Below are positions 43,608 to 46,852 of a DNA stretch of 46,852 bases, in pieces; positions within the stretch are counted from its first letter, which is position 1, and each line of letters opens with the position of its first letter. This DNA comes from Reyranella sp. (GTDB taxonomy: Bacteria; Pseudomonadota; Alphaproteobacteria; Reyranellales; Reyranellaceae). Below the pieces are notes generated by a model that worked only from the letters and a program-made list of their open reading frames with translations, ran no database searches and was not told the DNA's origin. Position numbers and translations under genes: made by a program. The stretch is taken from NCBI GenBank assembly GCA_019750135.1, contig JAIEOV010000102.1, positions 1-46,852 of the forward strand, read 5' to 3'.

Positions 43608-44806
43608 GTGCCGCGATTTTCTCCCTTTGCCATATATTTGACAGGATTGGGCAGCTGGTTCGTGCCGCTCGGCATCCAGCAGGTGCTGTTCGCGTGGCTG
43701 GCGGCGATCGTGCTGCACATGGATGCCTTCGCCGTCGGCATCGCCCAGGTGGCCTTGATGGCGCCCGGGATTCTGTTCCTGCCGCTCGGCGGCCTGGTGG
43801 CCGACCGCGGCAACGCCCGGCGCCTGCTGCTGCGCTATCACATGCTCTATGCCGTGCCGCCGCTGGTGCTGACCGCGGTCCTGTCGATGGGCGGCCTGAG
43901 TTATCCCCTGTGATCGCCTACGGCCTCGCTGCTGGCTCGATCGGCGCCTTCGCCGTGCCGACCCGCGATGCGCTCCTGCCGGTGGTCGCCGGCGGGAACC
44001 TGCCGCGCGCGGTGGCGCTCGCCACGGCGCTGCAGTTCTTCGGCCAGTTGATCGGCATCGCGATGGCGACGCAGGCCGATCGTACCGGAGCGGTGCCGCT
44101 TCTGGTGGTCCAGGCCGTCCTGGTGATGGCCGGCGCGCTCGCCGTCTGGCGACTGCCCGATCCCGCACCGCATCCGCCGACCGAGCATCCGGGTTTCTGG
44201 CGCAGCATCGGCGACGGCATCGCCGAGGCGACGCGCTCGGAGCAGATGTGGCCGGTGCTGCTGATCAATTTCGGTATCGGCGTGTTCTATGTCGGCCCGT
44301 TCATGGCCGTGCTGCCGCTGGTCGTGCGCGACGTCTATCACGGCGGCGCCGCCGAGATCGCCTACATCAACCTCGCCTTCTGGGCCGGCACCATCATCGC
44401 GGCCTTCGCCTTCGCCGGCCTCGCGCGTCGGCTGTCGCTGCGCGGCCGCCTGGTCGTGAGCGCCGTGTCGGTCGGTGCGGTGATCCTGGGCCTGATGGCG
44501 CTGCAGCCGTCGTTCCTGGCGTTCAACGGGCTCTGCTTCATCTGGGGCCTGGGGGCGGGCATCACGATGACGCAGGGCCGCACCATCCTGCAGATGGTGG
44601 CGCCGCCGACCCACCGCGCGCGGTTGATGGCGCTGTTCCAACTCGGCCTGGGCGGCGGCGGTCCCATCGGCGCCTTCATCGCCGGTTCGCTGGCCGCGAT
44701 GCTGGGGCTGAAGCTCGCCCTGGTGCTGCCGGCGATCGCGATGACGGTGCTGATCGCCGCGGTGTTGGTGTTCTCGCGCATCTGGTCGATGCGCACGGTC
44801 GAGTAG
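43608..44806 (+). pseudogene. MFS transporter gene split by a one-base frameshift
   Basis: Two overlapping frames together make one MFS transporter of about 400 residues. The N-terminal part (through GGLSYPL, stop TGA at 43911) holds the first helices and the MFS loop motif GGLVADRGNARRLLLRYH. The rest continues in another frame from VIAYGLAAGSIGAFAVPTRDALLP to the stop at 44806. Inserting one G after CCCCTG at 43910 would restore Y-P-L-V-I-A-Y without loss. Either the gene is freshly broken or the base is a sequencing error. The start could be GTG 43608, TTG 43599 or TTG 43578. The family exports drugs or metabolites; specificity is unknown. Confidence 0.8.
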
Positions 44807-44807
44807 G

Positions 44808-44886
44808 GCTGGGCGCGCGCCGCTCCAGTCGCGCGCCTTCGTTGATCGCGGTAATGACCGCGCCACTGGAGCGGCGCGCGCCCAGC
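44808..44886. terminator. Long inverted repeat between convergent MFS and hemA genes
   Basis: Two perfectly complementary 22-base arms (44808-44829 and 44865-44886) enclose a 35-base spacer that itself contains a 6-bp hairpin (CGCGGT-AATG-ACCGCG). The left arm can alternatively pair locally (GGCGCGCG with CGCGCGCC at 44830-44837). It sits exactly between the two stop codons, so a bidirectional terminator is likely. No T-tract is present. Confidence 0.7.
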
Positions 44887-44887
44887 G

Positions 44888-46108
44888 TTACTCCGCGGCG
44901 GCGCGCAGGCTCAGGCCAAGCGTCTGCCAGACGTCCTGCAGGGCGGCCACCAGCTTCGCCATGTCCTCGTCGCCGTGCAGCGGCGTTGGAGTCAGCCGCA
45001 GCCGCTCGGTGCCGCGCGGCACGGTCGGGTAGTTGATGGGCTGCACGTAGATCGAGTGGCGGTCCATCAGAAGATCGGTCGCCTGCTTGGCGAGCGCCGC
45101 GTCGCCCACGAACACCGGCACGATGTGCGTCACCGAGGGCATGATCGGCAGGCCGACGGCGGCGAGCTTCCGCTTCAGTGTCGCGGCGCGCTCGTGGTGG
45201 CGCACCCGGAGCTCGGGATGGGACGTGACGTAGCGGATGCTGGCCAGCGCTGCGCCGGCGATCGCGGGCGGCATCGAGGTCGAGAAGATGAAGCCCGAGC
45301 CGCAGGAGCGCACGAAGTCGACGGTGGCCGCGGTCGAGGCGATGTAGCCGCCGACCACGCCGAACGCCTTGGCGAGCGTGCCCTGCACGATGTCGACCTT
45401 GGCGAGCGCGCCGTCGCGCTCGGCCACGCCGGCGCCGCGGGCGCCGTACATGCCGACGGCATGGACCTCGTCGAGATAGCTGAGCGCGCTGTAGCGATGG
45501 GCAAGGTCGCAGATCTCTTCGATCGGCGAGATGTCGCCGTCCATCGAGTAGACCGATTCGAATGCCACGATCTTGGGCGTCGCGGGATCGGCCGCCTTCA
45601 GGAGCTGCTCGAGATGGGCGAGGTCGTTGTGGCGGAAGATCTTGCGCACCGCGCCCGAGTGGCGGATGCCGGCGATCATCGAGGCATGATTGAAGGCGTC
45701 GGAATAGAGCTCGCAGCCGGGCAGCATGGCGCCGAGCGTCTGCAGCGTGGTCTCGTTGGCGACGTAGCCCGAGGTGAAGACCAGCGCCGCCTCTTTGTCG
45801 TGCAGCGTGGCGAGCTCGCGTTCCAGCGCCACGTGCAGGGTGTTGGTGCCCGAGATGTTGCGTGTTCCGCCCGCGCCCGAACCCTGGGCGCCGATCGCAG
45901 CCTGCATGGCTTCGATCACCACGGGATGCTGGCCCATGGCGAGATAGTCGTTGGAGCACCAGACCGTGACGTCGCGTACCGTGCCGTCGTGGTGGAAGCG
46001 GGCGCGCGGGAAGGCGCCGGCGATACGCTCCAGCTCGGCGAAGACGCGATAACGTCCCTCGTCGTGCAGACGTCGCAGATGACCGGCGAAGAATGCCTCG
46101 TAGTCCAT
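44888..46108 (-). CDS. hemA: 5-aminolevulinate synthase
   Basis: This 406-residue PLP enzyme condenses glycine and succinyl-CoA, the C4 entry into heme synthesis typical of alphaproteobacteria. Landmarks are WCSNDYLAMGQHP, GSGAGGTRNISGTN, DAFNHASMIAGIR, FESVYSMDGD, YLDEVHAVGMYG and the PLP lysine Lys247 in VQGTLAKAFG, at essentially the same position as in Rhodobacter ALAS. The ATG at 46108 gives the family N-terminus MDYEAFF and has GAGG close upstream; the frame stays open to 46213 without need. It is divergent from a ferritin-like gene with a Fur/Irr-like motif in between. Confidence 0.96.
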   Translation of the reverse strand: MDYEAFFAGHLRRLHDEGRYRVFAELERIAGAFPRARFHHDGTVRDVTVWCSNDYLAMGQHPVVIEAMQAAIGAQGSGAGGTRNISGTNTLHVALERELATLHDKEAALVFTSGYVANETTLQTLGAMLPGCELYSDAFNHASMIAGIRHSGAVRKIFRHNDLAHLEQLLKAADPATPKIVAFESVYSMDGDISPIEEICDLAHRYSALSYLDEVHAVGMYGARGAGVAERDGALAKVDIVQGTLAKAFGVVGGYIASTAATVDFVRSCGSGFIFSTSMPPAIAGAALASIRYVTSHPELRVRHHERAATLKRKLAAVGLPIMPSVTHIVPVFVGDAALAKQATDLLMDRHSIYVQPINYPTVPRGTERLRLTPTPLHGDEDMAKLVAALQDVWQTLGLSLRAAAE

Positions 46109-46228
46109 TGGCCTCACGCTCTCCCGTGTCGGCATTTTAATCGGCTTTAGGTGTGTCATGAGAGGCATTTTGGTCGCGGCTGGGGAGCAGTCGTTGAGGG
46201 AGATCAAACACAACCGCGTGAACCCTAA

Positions 46229-46246
46229 TTAAGAATGCTTCGCAAT
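46229..46246. promoter_or_regulatory. Iron/heme-type palindromic motif between hemA and ferritin-like gene
   Basis: The sequence has the form TTnnGAAnnnTTCnnAA with GAA (46233-46235) and TTC (46239-46241) as inner arms. It shares TTnnGAnnnnTTCGCAAT with the site at 37619-37636. Irr and Fur sites in alphaproteobacteria have comparable GAA/TTC symmetry, and hemA is a known target class. Both flanking genes could be controlled from here. This is a by-eye match only. Confidence 0.4.
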
Positions 46247-46375
46247 ATCAGAATCGGCTCGCGCGACTCTCACCGAGGCGTGACGGACGGTGAGCGATCC
46301 ACTCGAACCGGCGCGCGCGTAGGTCACGCACGAACGGAGCCGACCGCTCCTTCGCTCAACCCAAGGAGACCTAGC

Positions 46376-46852
46376 GTGACTCAGATGATCGACCTTCGCC
46401 GCCGCGGATTGCTTCGCGGGTCCGGCATCACCGTCCTCTCGGCCTCGGCCGTGGCGATCCTGGCGGGCTGCGAGAGGATGGCGGTCGCGCAATCGGCGAA
46501 CGGCGGCTCCGCGGCCAACGACGTCGGCATCCTCAACACGGCGCTGGCGCTCGAGAACGAGGCGATCAGCGCCTACCAGCTCGGCGCCCAGAGCGGCCTG
46601 CTGCAGAAGCCGGTGCTGGAGGTTGCGGTGCTGTTCCAGACGCACCACAAGGAGCATCGCGACGCGCTGATCGCCACCATCCGCAAGCTCGGCGGGACGC
46701 CCGTCGCGGCCAAGAGCGACGCCGAGGTGGCGCAGGCGTTGAATGCCTCGACGCTGAAGACCCAGACCGATGTGCTGCGCCTCGCGCAGCGTCTCGAGAA
46801 GGGCGCGGCCAACGCCTATATCGGCGTCATCCCGTCGTTCGGCGATCGCAAC
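46376..46852 (+). CDS. Ferritin-like domain lipoprotein, cut by the window end
   Basis: The first 159 codons are present. The N-terminus LRRRGLLRGSG is a twin-arginine signal, and the following hydrophobic stretch ends in LAGC, a lipobox, so the protein is probably a Tat-exported lipoprotein. The mature part is helical with ferritin-like metal ligands: ALENEAISAYQLG, then QTHHKEHRDAL (an ExxH-type pair) and LEKGAANAYIG. The GTG at 46376 follows AAGGAG by seven bases; an ATG three codons later is possible. It is divergent from hemA across about 270 bp. An iron-binding or oxidase role outside the cytoplasm is inferred. Confidence 0.8.
   Translation, partial: MTQMIDLRRRGLLRGSGITVLSASAVAILAGCERMAVAQSANGGSAANDVGILNTALALENEAISAYQLGAQSGLLQKPVLEVAVLFQTHHKEHRDALIATIRKLGGTPVAAKSDAEVAQALNASTLKTQTDVLRLAQRLEKGAANAYIGVIPSFGDRN

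Overview
The window is about 46.9 kb of GC-rich DNA from a Proteobacterium, most probably an alphaproteobacterium of the Rhodospirillales or Reyranella type. That placement is an inference from high GC, a C4-pathway 5-aminolevulinate synthase (hemA), a class II DAHP synthase and an abundance of branched-chain-amino-acid-type (Liv/HAAT) ABC importers with Tat-exported binding proteins. No phage, insertion sequence, CRISPR array or replication origin was seen. || Housekeeping start (1-5308): tRNA-Val(CAC), a phosphoglycolate-phosphatase-type HAD hydrolase, the amino-sugar operon glmU-glmS, and a seven-EF-hand secreted protein. || First Liv-type importer (5541-14589): livG, livF, livH and livM are followed by four tandem, closely related, Tat-exported binding proteins. 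Each binding-protein gene has its own Shine-Dalgarno sequence and its own GGCCGC-stem terminator. Two of the gaps carry the same palindromic repeat. || Mixed metabolism (14596-20786): a second EF-hand protein, glutathione reductase, class II DAHP synthase, nicotinate phosphoribosyltransferase, a class III nucleotide cyclase with C-terminal membrane helices, and a glutathione S-transferase. || Catabolic island (20805-37599): this is the most interesting part. It has two divergent promoter regions about 10 kb apart, each containing a 21-bp 9-3-9 palindrome of the same design (16 of 21 positions identical). The first lies between a dioxygenase/hydrolase pair and a NitT/TauT-type ABC importer. The second lies between a tightly overlapping operon (crotonase-fold protein, hyuA, hyuB, epimerase, SDR, GntR regulator) and a complete second Liv-type importer. 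The simplest reading is one GntR/FCD-controlled regulon of about 15 genes coupling two unrelated importers to an ATP-dependent hydantoinase/oxoprolinase-like pathway. The substrate cannot be read from the sequence. || Iron block (37619-43079): an ECF sigma factor, a FecR-type anti-sigma factor, a TonB-dependent receptor with an STN signalling domain, a PepSY membrane protein and a 54-residue membrane protein. A Fur/Irr-like palindrome precedes the sigma gene, and a related motif lies between hemA and a ferritin-like lipoprotein gene at the right end. || Right end (43084-46852): a small unknown protein, an MFS transporter gene broken by an apparent one-base deletion, a perfect 22-bp inverted repeat, hemA, and the ferritin-like gene, which runs off the window.
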